NCBI GenBank assembly: GCA_045837725.1
Contig: JBEWZL010000278.1
Location: 124,001 to 188,000, forward strand
Reading direction: 5' to 3'
Length of the DNA: 64,000 bases
Source of the DNA: Vermamoeba vermiformis
Taxonomy: Eukaryota; Tubulinea; Echinamoebida
Shown: one piece after another, positions 1 through 11,334 of the stretch
How the letters are laid out: each line of letters begins with the position of its first letter
Numbering within the stretch: the stretch's first letter is position 1
The notes under the pieces: generated by a model
Told to the model about the DNA's origin: nothing
Databases searched by the model: none
What the model saw: the letters and a program-made list of their open reading frames with translations, nothing else
Translations under genes and position numbers: made by a program

Positions 1-2783
1 ACTTACCTCCTAACTTTCTCCTTTGCTTTCTAAGTGTTTCAATCTTCGGCGATCCGCCAGAACCAACCGACAAAACAGTCTTGACACTAGTACGAGTCTG
101 CTTCTTATCAGTCAGATCTGCACCTTCTTTTTCCTTAGCAATCTGTTTCTTATTCTTTTTAGCTTCTTTAGGGGCGGTCCCTGAGGTCTGGTTAGTTTCC
201 ACAGCGACTTCTTTGGCTAATCCACCCGCCGTGCCCTGCAGTTCGAATTCTTCCATGGAGCGAGAAGGAGAGTCGCGCTCAATCAATTTTCTTCCGGAAT
301 TGGATCGATTTCTTCTAGGCCGCTCCACTCGTTTCGGCTCCTGACCTTGCGCTGTCGCTAAATCCGCATCTGGGCTTGCGTCCTTGGCTCCGGCTTGAGC
401 GGACCCAATTGAATGTGGTTTATCTTCAGGACTAGATACTTTCTTCTCGGCCTCTTTAAGATCGGTTGCGTCGATCAACAGATCCTTTGGCTTCGGCAGA
501 TCTTCATCAAATTCGATGTTGTCAACGTCAATGTCGATATCGCTGGAAGCAGTCAACGAGCTCGGCGTATCAGGAAAAGACTCGCTCAAGATATAATCTG
601 AAGATCTGCTACCTATGCGTTTGTTTTCTTCATTCCAAGTCTTGTTGCCCTCGTTTTCAACCTGGATGTCGATGTTGAGCCTGAACTTTGAAGCCAAGTT
701 CTTCTTACGGAATTTGTTGCTCTCACAATCGATAGTCTTGCGATTGAAGAACAACTCCGCGCTGCCATAAAACGACGTGTTGATCCAAAGCCAAAACTGG
801 GGCTCCTACTCCGATAATAAAACTTGTTATATATCGATGATCACATTATAACCTTTTAAGGCTAGCGCTTAACATAGATTTACACTGCGGAGCTAGGGTA
901 AATAAATATTGCAATCTAGTTCAAATTTTAGCCAAATATGGCAATTTCTAAATTAACATTTCATACTATTTTTGCTCAGCGTTATTTTTAGACGAAAATC
1001 GCATCAAAATTACAGATTTCGAGTACATAACGGAGAATAAATACCCCCATCATATTAGGTTGCGATGTTAAACATACCGGTTTGCCTTCAAAATAGAATT
1101 GAAACAAGGTGTCACCTGAAATGACGCACTTCTTATTGAACTTTATGAGAACGCCTGCTTTCTCTAGAACTTCTATGTGCTATTTGAAATGGAAGAATTA
1201 ATGATTGCGTTTTTTTGAGCGAGAGGCGGATGCACTTGAACTTTCAATGGTCATATAATTCTGTACATACCAGCACCTCTTGCGACTTCTTCCCGTCGGT
1301 AATATTTAATTTACCTAAGCGAAATTGTTAACTAATGCCACAGCCAAACGACACGATTTTGCCAAAAAAGGAAAATTTCAAAAACAACGTACTTAGTTTC
1401 TTTGCATTATGAAGGCCTTGAATGGCAATCTTATCAATCCTGCGTTAATAAATATCATTAGAAAATGCGATTCGCATGTTTCAAAATTGTGAAATTTTAT
1501 GTTTTTGATTTGACCAAAAGCGTGCTATGCATTGCAGTTGTTCGATAATAATTCTCCGAGGATTGAATCTTACCGAAGCTCGTTTGACTGAAGCTTTAGT
1601 CCCATCTTTTCTAACTTCCTCATTCGCTCGAAGTACGCTGCAACCATTGTTATTCTCTGCGCGTCATTTTGTGACGCACTAATTCTGGCTTACCGACATA
1701 GCGTTGCTTGCTCGGAGATGCCTTGACCTACAATACGGATTTATGTCAATGGGTGCTAAGTTAATCGCAAGGGTGAATCCCTAACGTTAGTTAAAACGTA
1801 CCTTAATGTTTCCTGTGCGCTGAAATGTATAATATTCGAGCGCTGTGATCGCATCTTGCACGAGCTCAGAATAGACCAGGTACGACGCCAGGAGAACACT
1901 CGTACGGCCCTGAGATCATACGTAGCCTTTAGTTAACCGAATGGAATAGCTGTATTCTTTAAATAATACGCTTGCACGCAGTATAACGTTCCTTAATTGC
2001 AAACATGTACGAGGGAGGCTCCCGCGGAACAATTTTTCAGTCTACGTTTTTCGTTCGATACTTACTTTTTTCTTCTCGAATATGACGACCACGTTATTAT
2101 CGTGAGATATTAACCAATTGTCCTAAGAATACGTATGAGTTTAAAGACGAAACAAAGGATCCGGTACGTACGACTGCAACACAAAAAGCTTTGATTACTT
2201 CTAAGCTCGGTGGTTGCTCTTTGGATATAGGGAACCGAGATACTATTATATATAATAAATTTAGTCGCCGAGTTGATGTAATTGGTAATGAAGCGTTCCA
2301 TTGAAACGTACCTTTGTCGTGAAATTTCGATGAAACATAGCATCCTTCTTCGCAGCTGTGATAATTAATTGAATTTAATAAGTCACGTAGTATTCACAGA
2401 TGTATTCGTTGCAAATTTTTTCTCGTCTATTGCCGTTCAATAAGGTAGGGCGCTACTCCCAAATATACTTACAGATCGAATACTTTGTAGTATCCTTTGT
2501 GAAAGCAATCCAAAAATCTAAACGATGGTTAATAATCATATTATATCATAGATTTAGTAATACCTCTTCAATTCAGAACAGGATTGTTTGCTCGCTTCTT
2601 CACTGCACGATCCAATAATAATTATTCTCGGCGCTATATGTAAGTTATAAATTAAAGAAAATATGCCATAAAATAATATGTTAGGGACTCTATTATAATA
2701 TTTAAAAGGATATAGCTTAGTTCGACGTCAAAGGATTCGGATTCGTCTTCATTCTTCTTTAATAATTTGCGAAAGAACGCCAT
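1..2783 (-). CDS. PTEN-like protein with degenerate phosphatase site (C-terminus beyond left edge)
   Basis: About twelve short exons read on the minus strand from ATG at 2783. In order they match PTEN: an N-terminal SFDVELSYI / IIIIGS segment, LDCFHKGYYKVFDL, EEGCYVSSKFHDK, FPISKEQPP, DNWLISHDNNVVVI, GRTSVLLASYL and SKQRYV, then a C2 domain (ISGDTLFQFYFEGKP, FWLWINTSF). A long charged, Ser-rich tail follows and is still open at the left edge (donor at 1-6). PTEN is a PIP3 3-phosphatase at the plasma membrane. Here the stretch matching YPFEDHNPP reads FPISKEQPP, so the catalytic Asp is absent. The P-loop HCKAGKGRTG is represented only by IFEKKK joined to GRTS, in phase across the splice, so the nucleophilic Cys is absent too. 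It is probably a pseudophosphatase lipid-binding or scaffold protein, unless a P-loop exon was missed. Family assignment is firm; loss of activity is inferred. Confidence 0.85.
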
Positions 2784-3205
2784 AATGTCTTATGGTGCTC
2801 GATTGAATATTTACAGTTGTTAATCGAGCCATTTTTTGTGTTGATACTATGAAACGCAGGGAATTCCATCAAAAAGTCAGTCGAAAAGCTAACCTTGATT
2901 TTTTGAATCGCTTTTGGGTTCCCTAAATAGAACTCTTAATTTTACCAATTCCGTAGACCGAGTGCACTCCACTACCGGAATAATTTATTTTTGTCGCGGA
3001 GGAGTTGCTCCAAGTTTACGAGCTGCTGGATAATCTCGCCAATAAACGAATTTTCCAATTTTGGCTAATTGCAAAAACCGGCCAAAATATAAATAATTCT
3101 GAAACGCGTCGTCACTTATCAGATCGAAAAGAGTGTAACACCACAAAAGGACATTTGTAATATCATCTGTCATTTAAAACTTAGATCAACAACCAACAGA
3201 ACAAT
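2784..3205. other. Divergent intergenic region
   Basis: This stretch separates the start of the PTEN-like gene (minus) from the start of the LRR/ubiquitin-like gene (plus), so it should hold both promoters. I see no clear TATA box or repeated motif. A 62-codon minus-strand reading (2985-3173) lies inside, with weak resemblance to an F-box. Its start would sit about 30 bases from the next gene's ATG, and I do not count it as a gene. Confidence 0.5.
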
Positions 3206-5247
3206 ATGAAACAAAGCGTTAATTTGAATCAAGCTCTCAACAGAAGAAAGTCTGATGCTAAGCATATCGCTTTAACTACCCTCAAGGTAAACTATCATCA
3301 ATGCTTCTCACTCATCCGAAATTGAATTTAATAATTAATTAATATTTTTAGGACAAATGCGCTGAAGCTATTGCCCTGAATCCTCTTCGCCTCGCTCAAC
3401 AGACACTCCCAATCGAGGTTTTAGAGCTTGTTTATCATAAACTCGCACAATCGTGCCGTCTGGACAACTCAACTATTGGATTCTTCGGACGTTTAGAAAA
3501 GATCGACCTCCGAAACAATAACATCTGCGACCATGGTATCAGAACACTTGCTCTAGCTTCTAAAGGCTACAATGTAAGTAACTTCTCTTCACAGTTTTGG
3601 CGCCACGGATCCTTTCCGGTTGCAGCCGGCCAGAAATTGGAATTATTCCGCTTTTGCTTATACTTCCTTTTTTAGCTGAGGTACTTCAACGCAAGCCGCC
3701 TGCGTATAACAGACGATACCGCTTACGCCTTGGCCACATGCTGCCCTAACCTCGAGGTGCTCGATCTTAGCTACTGTCCTCAGATTACGGATGTAACTCT
3801 CCGTTTGCTCGGCACTTATTGCACACAACTCCGACAATTGAACATCTCCGGCTGCGGTCAAATAACCGACGAAGGCCTGGCTCGTCTCTCATCCCTTCCT
3901 AACTTGCAACGTTTGGCCTTCTCTAACTGCCAAGGTCTGGATGGCCTCAAACTTCATCACTTGCGTCGTCTCCCTTTGACCGAGCTTGACATCTCCGCGA
4001 ACCAATTCCCAGTCAAGTCGTTCATTAAAATCCCAAAGTACTTCCCCAAGCTCACCAACCTCAACTTGGCCAACTGCGTGCAAGTCACCGACACCCTCCT
4101 CGAGCTCATCATCACCAAGTGCACCGTGCTCAAGCACCTCAACTTGGAAAGCATTCCCCTCTTGACCAACAAGACGCTCCACTTGCTGTGCTTCCACTCG
4201 TGCCTCATCGAATCCGTCAATCTTCAAGGCAACAACCAATTGGACCTCAACATCATCGCTTCGTTGGTCAAGAAGGGCTTGCACTTGATTGGTGGCCCCG
4301 TCGAGCTTACCATCCTTCGCAACCGCTCTCACTTGGAGCCCATCGTCCTCAGAGCCATCGACAAGTTTACTCCAATGAGTGTCATTCGCGAGCGCGCCCT
4401 TGCTCAACTCCGCGAAGAAAAGGCCTCAGTTGAAGATAACTGGCAACTCGATGACTTGTTGTTCCAAAAGGTCATCTACCGCAAGAACGGAACCAAGCGC
4501 CCTTCAGCCTTCGTCTCCGAGAAGGAGTACGCTAGCGTCTTGGCTGCTGTCCTGGGTGACAAGAAGAACCATTTGTACCTCCAAACCACCAAATTACCCG
4601 AAGAATACACCGCCGCACAACAGAACATCGTCTTGACTATGCGCAGATGGAGCAGCGAGGAAAAACGCCCGATCGACATCGGCGACCTCTCTGTCAATCC
4701 AAACATTACTTTGCGTGAGTTCAAGCAGATGATCCACGAGCGATACATGCCCACCGTTGTTGTCGAGAAGATGCTCCTCGTCGAAGAAGAGACTCCTCTC
4801 CACGTCAACATTTTGCTGAACAACACCATCACTTTGAAGAACTACGGCCTTGTCTCTGGCGATGCCTTGCACGTTGAAGAAATCACCGAGCAACACTACA
4901 CTCCCGAAGGCGCTGTTGGCAACTCTTCGACCGCGAAGTACTTGTCAAAGCAAAAGACTCAGTTCTTGATCCAAGAGACCGAAGAGTCGTTCACTCGCCG
5001 CAAGTGCCGTGCCTTGGCCTCGAACACCAAGACGATCCCAAGAGAAGCGATCAATCTCGAAGTCAAACTCTCTGGCTGGGCCAAGTTCGAAGACCTTCAA
5101 CGCTTCATTTCAAACGTGACTGGCGTTCCCCCTAAAGCTCAAAGACTTTCGACTCGCGTTCACCCTCAAGTTAACCTTGAAGGCCCTCAGAAGTCGATCG
5201 TTGAAGTCGTGTCCGGTAACACCTGGATCATGATGGAAGTTATGTAA
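3206..5247 (+). CDS. Leucine-rich-repeat protein with C-terminal ubiquitin-like region
   Basis: Three exons: 3206-3286, 3352-3573 and 3676-5247. An F-box-like LPIEVLELVYHKL segment is followed by cysteine-containing LRRs of the type seen in FBXL proteins (LEVLDLSYCPQITD, LRQLNISGCGQITDEGLARL). The C-terminal half carries one or two ubiquitin-like folds (NITLREFKQMIHERY ... LKNYGLVSGDALHVEE), as in USP40/USP47-type tails. Known FBXL proteins are SCF substrate receptors; a role in ubiquitin signalling here is inference. The third exon has a strong preference for C-ending codons, as in the UBA1 gene, which suggests high expression. The start is the first ATG, and the frame is continuous across both introns. 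The presence of an F-box is uncertain; LRRs and the ubiquitin-like region are well supported. Confidence 0.85.
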
Positions 5248-5667
5248 ATCAAATTCGAAATCCTTGTAAATATGTATAAAAACCCTTGCGAACTCTAAAC
5301 CGTTTGAAATTTATTCAATTTTATGTTCGAAAGCGTTGTTGTGGTCTTTGCGAACAAGTCATGACCGTTCATGAACGAAGTCTAAACGCGCACAAAATTT
5401 CCTTTTGGTCAGTTTATTATTCTACCAACACTAATACACCATAATTAACGTTAATATATTATCATTATCTAGTCTTATCTAAGGTAAGCCAAGTCTTAGC
5501 TAGTCTGCTCTAGCGGTTTTCATGAAACTTAAAAACTCGCTGTAAATATACAACAAATAATTATTCTAGTAATTATAATAATTACTTTAATATTACGTAA
5601 TGTATTTTCTCGACTTGTAATGTTATTTTATTAACGAGATATTTTTTTTGAAGATTTTTGAACAAGA
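5248..5667. other. Intergenic region with palindromic motif
   Basis: No gene is seen. The stretch contains the perfect palindrome GTTCATGAAC at 5367-5376 followed by GAAG, and a related TTTCATGAAA near 5518. The half nearest 5668 is AT-rich, as expected for the promoter of the next LRR gene. Confidence 0.5.
5367..5376. promoter_or_regulatory. GTTCATGAAC palindrome
   Basis: Perfect ten-base palindrome in a gene-free region, followed by GAAG. The same sequence followed by GAG recurs at 38076 and 45531. Its role as a binding site is inferred from recurrence only. Confidence 0.35.
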
Positions 5668-6521
5668 ATGAGCAGATCAAACCTTACAAGAACCGCTTCC
5701 ACCACTGCTTTGCACAACCATCTTAAGGAGCTTGCTGAAAGAATTGATAAAGCTTTGGACGACCCTAGCAGCACTATCTCGGATTTGGATCTTGCTGAAA
5801 AAAAGCTTGGTGATGAAGGCCTTCAATTTATTGTCGAATCTGTTAAAAAGAACAAAACTCTTCGCACAATGGACTTGTCACAGAACCACCTGACCAAAGA
5901 AGTGAGTTATATCGGATACAGACGATCGAGAGGTCGACAGTTATTTACTAAATCATTACCTAGGGTGCCAAGATGATTGCCGATATTCTTTCCAGCAACA
6001 AGTCACTTCAAAGAGTTAAGCTCGAGAACAACAGCTTCACTGCTGATGGTACGCGCAAGATCCAACCTGGGATTCGACGATTAATACTCGTTATTAGGTC
6101 TGAGAGAAATATTCAATGCTCTTAAGAACAATACCACCATTCATCATATTAGTTTTACTTCAAACCCCTTCGGCGATGAGCTAGCAAAGGAGTTCGCTGA
6201 AGTCATTAAGTCACATCCCTCTCTTACCAGCTTCAATATCGGTTATTGTGGAATTAAAGAGGTAAGATTATTTAAACGACCGCCATTAATTAAGAAGGCG
6301 AGGATAACGGCCCTTGGGCCTTCTAAGATCACGGATTTGAGTCCAGCACGCGTCGTTTTTATGTACTAATAAGGCCTTTCTTAATCTCTTAGGAAGGAGG
6401 CAAAGCCCTCTTGGAGGCTGTTAAGGCGAACAAACATATCGTAAGAATCGACACATATGGTAATCCGATGGACGATGACCCCATTAATGCTGCTGTGGAT
6501 GCGAACGCCACGAAAAAGTGA
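5668..6521 (+). CDS. Small leucine-rich-repeat protein (ribonuclease-inhibitor type)
   Basis: Four exons: 5668-5901, 5964-6048, 6098-6261 and 6393-6521, all in phase. The protein is about 200 residues. It consists almost wholly of LRRs of the RanGAP/ribonuclease-inhibitor kind, with units such as GDEGLQFIVESVKKNKTL, GAKMIADILSSNKSLQRVKL and EGGKALLEAVKANKHI. Each unit ends with an asparagine-ladder strand (MDLSQNHLTKE, VKLENNSFTADG). There is no signal peptide, membrane segment or other domain. Such proteins act as protein-interaction scaffolds, often on actin or GTPase regulators; tropomodulin-like or RanGAP-like roles cannot be chosen from sequence alone. It follows the larger LRR gene on the same strand but uses a different LRR subclass. 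Confidence 0.9.
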
Positions 6522-6815
6522 ATTTGCCAAACCAGCGCCAGGTTGTCAAATCCGCAGGCCGAATAAGGCTATTATTTAACTTTATGGATAAATTACTCCC
6601 GACTGTACCTTATAAGTAAAGAATAATTCCCAGGACAATTCTCCGCTCTTTTTATTACTCACTCCAGCACTGCGTGTCAAACAATGCACTAGTTATCGAA
6701 ACAATTATTTATTCATAGATATATAATCCGTTTTACATTCATGGTAGGTTTGAATACCGTTCCACTTTACAAAAATAAAAACCTAACGTACATCTGATCC
6801 GCGAGATCAAGTTTC

Positions 6816-8481
6816 TTAAACGTTCTGAACATTGAAAATTTCTTCTTCAGACAATTCACGACCGTACTTGTCAACACGAGGGATCCATGACTTGTTAATA
6901 GCATCAGCAGTCTCTTGGTTGAAAGAAGTCTTCATGTGTTGCTTGATCTTCTTGATGGCCTTAGCGGGGTTCAATCCCTTAGGGCAAGTTCGCGAGCAGT
7001 TCAAAATAGTGTGGCACTTGTAAACCTTCATTTGAGCATCCTTGAATTGTTGGATACGTTCCTATACATCAAAAAAAGTTTGTTAGATTCGAATCTGAAC
7101 GCGAGTCACGCGATTGATTTTGTCAATTTGTATTGCTTATTGAATCAGCACTATAATTGTCTACAAAGATTCTTCAGATCGGACAATAGAAAAACATCAT
7201 TTCAGCGAAGCTATTAGCTTAACTAAGCAAAGTTCGAAATTGTTTTTGACGCACGTAACGAGACGTCTTAAGTGGATCAACTATGAACGGAATTTACCTT
7301 AGTCTTGGTGTCACGAGAGTCGGCAATCCATCTGAAAGCTTGGAGCAAGACGGCAGGACCCAAGTAGTCGTGGTCACCTCCCCACCAGTAGCTGGGGCAA
7401 GAGGCAGAGCAGCAAGCGCACAAAATGCACTCGTAAAGACCGTCGAGTTGCTTACGCTTAGCAGGTGATTGAAGGACTTCCTTGTTCTCACGACCAGGTT
7501 CAATACGAGGCTCGAGCCAAGGCTTGATGGATTTGACTTGTTGGTAGAAGTTGCTAAGATCGGGAACCAAGTCTTTAATAATAGGCATGTGGGGCAAGGG
7601 GAAGATCCTAATGGCAACACAATATTAGTCCTGACGTCATATATACCTAGCAGATGTTCTGCCGAGCAATAGAATAAAATTATTGCAAAATTCGCGTATC
7701 AATTTGGCGGATGTTACAACACGTACTTGATATTGTTGTTTGAGTCAACGGAATCAGAAATCTTCTTGAGGCAAGCCAATGTGTTGGTACCAGAAATGTT
7801 CATGGAGCAGCTACCGCAAATACCCTGAGAAATGTAACGGTGAGCCAGATGCGATCGGACAGGATCATGAATAATTGCTAGTGAAAATCTGGTGTTCGTA
7901 TAATTGTATAGAACAAAGTATCACGAGCATAAATCACATATATTGCATATTCATATCATTATAATAATTTGCCGTAATGAGTTCCAGATGGTATCGTTAC
8001 CTCACGACAAGATCTTCTGAAGGTAAGGGTGGGGTCCATTTCGTTCTTAATCTTAATCAATGCATCGAGAATCATAGGGCCGCATTCGGCAGTATTAACT
8101 TTGTACACTTGCATGTATGGTTTAGGATTGGTGGATTCTCTGTTAACTCGATAAATTTCGAAGGTCACAGTTCCGCTGACATGCTTCTCAACTTCTTCCT
8201 TGGGTCTCATATCGAAGAATTCTGTTAATTAATAATTATTAGCACCTGTAATAATTAATCCAAAAAAAAAATAATTGTTGGATTAAATAATTACTGCTTA
8301 CAAGCAGCGCTAATATAACACAATAAATTAAAATATTCATTACTCGATACATACGACCGAACAACATATTACGGGCTTGGGTCTTGTTAGTAGTCATCTT
8401 GCCCAAGACAGTCGTCTTCGAAGGTCCAGCCTTCGATCCCAAAAGATTTTGGGCAGCAGAAACGCCAACTCGCTTTAACAT
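6816..8481 (-). CDS. SDHB: Succinate dehydrogenase iron-sulfur subunit, mitochondrial
   Basis: Five exons: 8481-8355, 8221-8001, 7824-7727, 7607-7298 and 7061-6816. The basic, Ser/Ala-rich N-terminus is a plausible mitochondrial presequence. A ferredoxin-like domain carries the [2Fe-2S] ligands (RSCRE joined to GICGSCSM, then TLAC). A helical domain carries ligands for the [4Fe-4S] and [3Fe-4S] clusters ([33 protein letters not shown]). This is complex II of the respiratory chain and TCA cycle, passing electrons from succinate to ubiquinone. Length and cysteine spacing match the family. The invariant [10 protein letters not shown], lining the quinone side, is intact. The end is the stop after FNVQNV. 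Confidence 0.97.
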
Positions 8482-9180
8482 GGTGAGCGATGTGTTGATT
8501 ATATTACAAAAGTGATAAGACAAAACGGGCCACGGAGAACAAAGGAAGTTTATAATTTTCATAAATTATTTGAGAGTTGCGCGACCAAAAACAAACGGTA
8601 ACTCACTTTCAATTTCACCTCGGGTACCTCAGTTATCGTGTCTATAGTAATTTCGGATTGAGGCAATAAAATTGTAAGTAGATCCTCGTTCGCTTGATCG
8701 CTCGATGTTTTCTTGAATCTTCGCTACACCCCAAATTCTTCGATATATAATCGTGCAAAAATTCATATGAAATTAATACGTGCAGTAGATGAACTTAGAA
8801 CAACTGGGTGCGCTTCTGCCAGAAGATACAAAGGATCTTGCTTGCTGGCCTTTCGCAAAACGCTATTTTTCGTGCCAAGGTACGCTCACGTGCATTTATA
8901 CATTAGTGAATATATCTATATAATTTTTGGACCTTTGCTCTTCCTACGATCCGCAATCTAGAAAATCTTTTATTCGCCCGCGCTTTTGCCTTCCACGATC
9001 CAACGCCCCAGGCAGGCTCCTGTTGTGTTATGGAGCATAGAGTACCATGCGTGGCACTTAACCCTCCAAACAGCGCACGTCCGTACTTTTCTAAGCCCTT
9101 TTTTGCAACGTTCAACCAATCCCACAAAATTTTCGCCCCGGATCAAGCACAAAAAAGCAAAAACAACACCTTGATAGTTC
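8482..9180. other. Intergenic region upstream of U1 and SDHB
   Basis: This lies between the SDHB start (minus) and the U1 snRNA 5' end (plus). It should hold the SDHB promoter at its left and an snRNA-type promoter at its right. Several short open frames occur on both strands near 8900-9180, but none has conserved content or splice context. I cannot name a proximal sequence element from one gene. Confidence 0.4.
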
Positions 9181-9344
9181 ATACTTACCTGGACAGTAGA
9201 GATGTGATCAAGAAGGCATCTCTAGGTCGGTCGTTGCGCTCCTCTTGCACTCGGAGTGCGACATCGGTTGGGCTTCACCGTATGGTGTTGTCCCTGTCAC
9301 AATTTTTGTTAGTGCGGATGTTGCGCTCGCGCACGTCTGCGCCT
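9181..9344 (+). ncRNA. U1: U1 spliceosomal snRNA
   Basis: The 5' end reads ATACTTACCTG, the canonical U1 sequence that pairs with 5' splice sites. Stem-loop I has loop GATCAAGAAGG closed by GATG/CATC, matching the U1-70K-binding loop GAUCACGAAG. Stem-loop II contains TTGCACTC, the U1A/SNF site. A Sm site AATTTTTG at 9301-9308 precedes a terminal hairpin (9314-9340) in which GCGGATG pairs fully with CGTCTGC around an inner TGCG/CGCA stem. Total length of about 162 nt equals metazoan U1 at 164 nt. U1 snRNP recognises donors in the nucleus; this genome has introns in almost every gene. The 3' end is placed a few bases after the terminal stem and is approximate. Confidence 0.96.
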
Positions 9345-9375
9345 CCTAAATTACAAAAAAATGAACTAAAAGGGG

Positions 9376-9899
9376 TTGTGTGGGTTTGGGTTGTTGCATA
9401 AAGGGAATACAGAGAACGTGCTGCTGAGCGAAGGGTTAAAATTTGTAACGGTCATAAGGCAAATCCGCGGGTTTATCTTTTTGGTGTTTTGTAATGCTCT
9501 TGGACTAAATTTGTTTTGCTGCGTAGGTCCTAAAGGGTATATACAAGGCTTCTACCGCGACGGCAAGTTCAGCGGATGCGAGCGAGAGTCTATAAATTAT
9601 TTTGCTTGTATGAAAGCCAGATGGACCTCCAACTCGGATGATCAGCGCAAGGTAAGGCTGCGTTTATTGTTCGTAGGGCACAAGGGGACTAAACAGCAAT
9701 TCTTTAGCTCGTAATCGCCGAGGCGCGCAACAAAATAGAGGCAATGTCCAAATCCGACAACCCTGTTTGGAAAACGCGAAAAGAACCTCCAGCCAACTTT
9801 CACTACTATCAAGTCATATCGCCTGCCGAGGAGGAACGAATATTCAAAGAAGCCATGGGCGAGGCTATTAAATCCGTACCAGATGCTGTCTCTAAATAG
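9376..9899 (+). CDS. Small cysteine-motif protein, DUF3128-like
   Basis: Two exons: one ending at 9651 and one at 9707-9899. The core FCNALGLNLFCC ... YIQGFYRDGKFSGC ... YFACMKARW has the paired-cysteine layout and YYR-G-x-x-x-C pattern of DUF3128 proteins, a CHCH-like family found in mitochondria or cytosol. The second exon (LVIAEARNKIEAMSKSD ... VWKTRKEPP) is a helical tail also usual in the family. The start is uncertain. The open frame reaches back to ATG 9376, only about 30 bases from the U1 3' end, and the residues before the first cysteine look non-conserved. A short upstream intron or a later start is possible. Function is not established. Confidence 0.65.
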
Positions 9900-10032
9900 A
9901 AATAAAGCAAAACAACATGTAAATATTTATCTTATATAGTGCGTAATGATTGTATTGACTCGTAGTAGTGTTTGTTGCGTCATCACCAGCTCACTTAACT
10001 ATTCGTGCACCAAGAACAGATCAAACAACACA

Positions 10033-10723
10033 ATGAAAAGAGCAACGAAGTTTTTCTTACTCGGAGCCTTATTAGCAGTCAGCTGGGTATCAATTGTATT
10101 CAACTACGCTCCGATCAAGCTCGATCCTAAAATATACGATATTGTCAAAGTGGTAAGTAAAGTCTTGGCACTATTTTGCCACAAATATCTTTGCAAATGA
10201 TTGGGTATATTATGGAGAAATATGCATTACTTATGACACAAAGGGAATAATTAATTTTCAAAATATTTCCAATATTGTTAAAAAATCCGAATAATATTAT
10301 TTAATCGAAATTATTGCTTTCTATATAGAGGGTATACGATTTTTTGCAAAGAAATGGCTACTTATATTTATTAATTTTGACGTCACCAAAAAAATTAGAG
10401 ATCTCTTGTCGACGTCGCAAAAATACTCTTATTTTATTTTGTTTATCTTCTTATAGTACATTATCTTAAACTTCCCTTATTTTACGTAGTTTCCTCTTTG
10501 GTTGTTGGTTACTTACGGCGCCTATTCGCTATTTGTAATTTCTTACCGACTGATGACCTTCCCCGAATGCCCAGCCGAAAAAGATTTGTTAGTTAAGGTC
10601 AGTATAACTAATAGTTGTAGTCGCTGCTCATAGTATAACTAAACCTTCCATTTACAGGAGATCGAAGCTGCCAAAGCAGATCTAGCGAAGAAGGGATTGG
10701 TTGTTTCAAGTAAAAAAGAGTAA
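10033..10723 (+). CDS. DPM3: Dolichol-phosphate mannosyltransferase subunit 3
   Basis: Three exons: 10033-10152, 10490-10597 and 10658-10723. The protein is about 97 residues, like human DPM3. Two hydrophobic helices (KFFLLGALLAVSWVSIVFNY; FPLWLLVTYGAYSLFVISY) are followed by the hallmark RLMTFPECP and the coiled segment EIEAAKADLAKKGL, matching human [27 protein letters not shown]. DPM3 anchors the catalytic DPM1 subunit at the ER membrane. The complex makes dolichol-phosphate-mannose for N-glycans, GPI anchors and O-mannosylation. An in-frame upstream ATG exists at 9946, but the family's N-terminus begins at 10033. It connects functionally with PIG-X at 46-49 kb, whose enzyme uses this mannose donor. 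Confidence 0.93.
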
Positions 10724-11334
10724 TGTGTTATAGTTATCGAGGTAATAAATGCAAATTCCTCAATATTACCAAAATTTCTCGATCCGTTAGAACGATTAAT
10801 TCTTGTCGATCAGATGATTGGCTATTCTTTGCCGCCAAGCTTTAAAGCGATCCTATTCCTTATACAATGGAGTTCGAACCATTTGGCATAAAATATCATT
10901 TAGAAGTGCAAACGGTAGTTTCTGATCCGCGATTGACACTTGTTTTAACCACAGAAGATTTTTTGTTTATTTTTTTATTCAACAATCGACTCTCGGCCAC
11001 AAGCGCGAAGAAAAGAAGAGAGAAAACGAGATGTGATAAGTAAGAACTATGCCGATGAAAGAGGATAACAACGTTACAGTATACGTTGACTATTACGATG
11101 GCGAATCTCATTTGGAAGAAAAATGATACTCAAACGACCAGCCAGCGCAACTAAGAGAAGAGAGCCTAGTCCCATAGGAGAATTTTGAGGAAACAAAACA
11201 ACTCCGGAGGCGCAAAGGGAGAAGAAGACAGCGCGACACCCAGCCGCCACGTACGGCGCCAGGTACGTAATTTGATTCGACGTTTGTAGAGGGTCTAGCT
11301 AACGCACGCAGGTCTATTATTCAACGCTGCAGCG
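10724..11334 (+). other. Intergenic region with a 5' UTR intron
   Basis: No coding gene is supported. Just upstream of the next ATG, a GTACGT donor at 11263 and a CAG acceptor ending at 11311 define a 49-nt intron. The frame behind it has no ATG, so this is best read as an intron in the 5' leader of the 11335 gene. Short open readings at 10868 and 10896 (minus) show no recognisable content. Confidence 0.5.

Noticed and set aside
1981-2045. A minus-strand NCSAGA reading in the intron where PTEN's P-loop is expected
   Set aside because: It resembles CxxG of a phosphatase P-loop, but no donor/acceptor pair joins it in phase to the flanking exons, and the spacing to GRT does not fit CxxGxGR.
2985-3173. 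62-codon minus-strand open frame with weak F-box resemblance
   Set aside because: No splice partners, no hydrophobic-core match strong enough to call, and a start only about 30 bases from the divergent gene's ATG.
9030-9401. 123-codon plus-strand open frame across the U1 locus
   Set aside because: It overlaps the whole U1 snRNA, whose RNA motifs explain the sequence; the translated product shows no conserved pattern.
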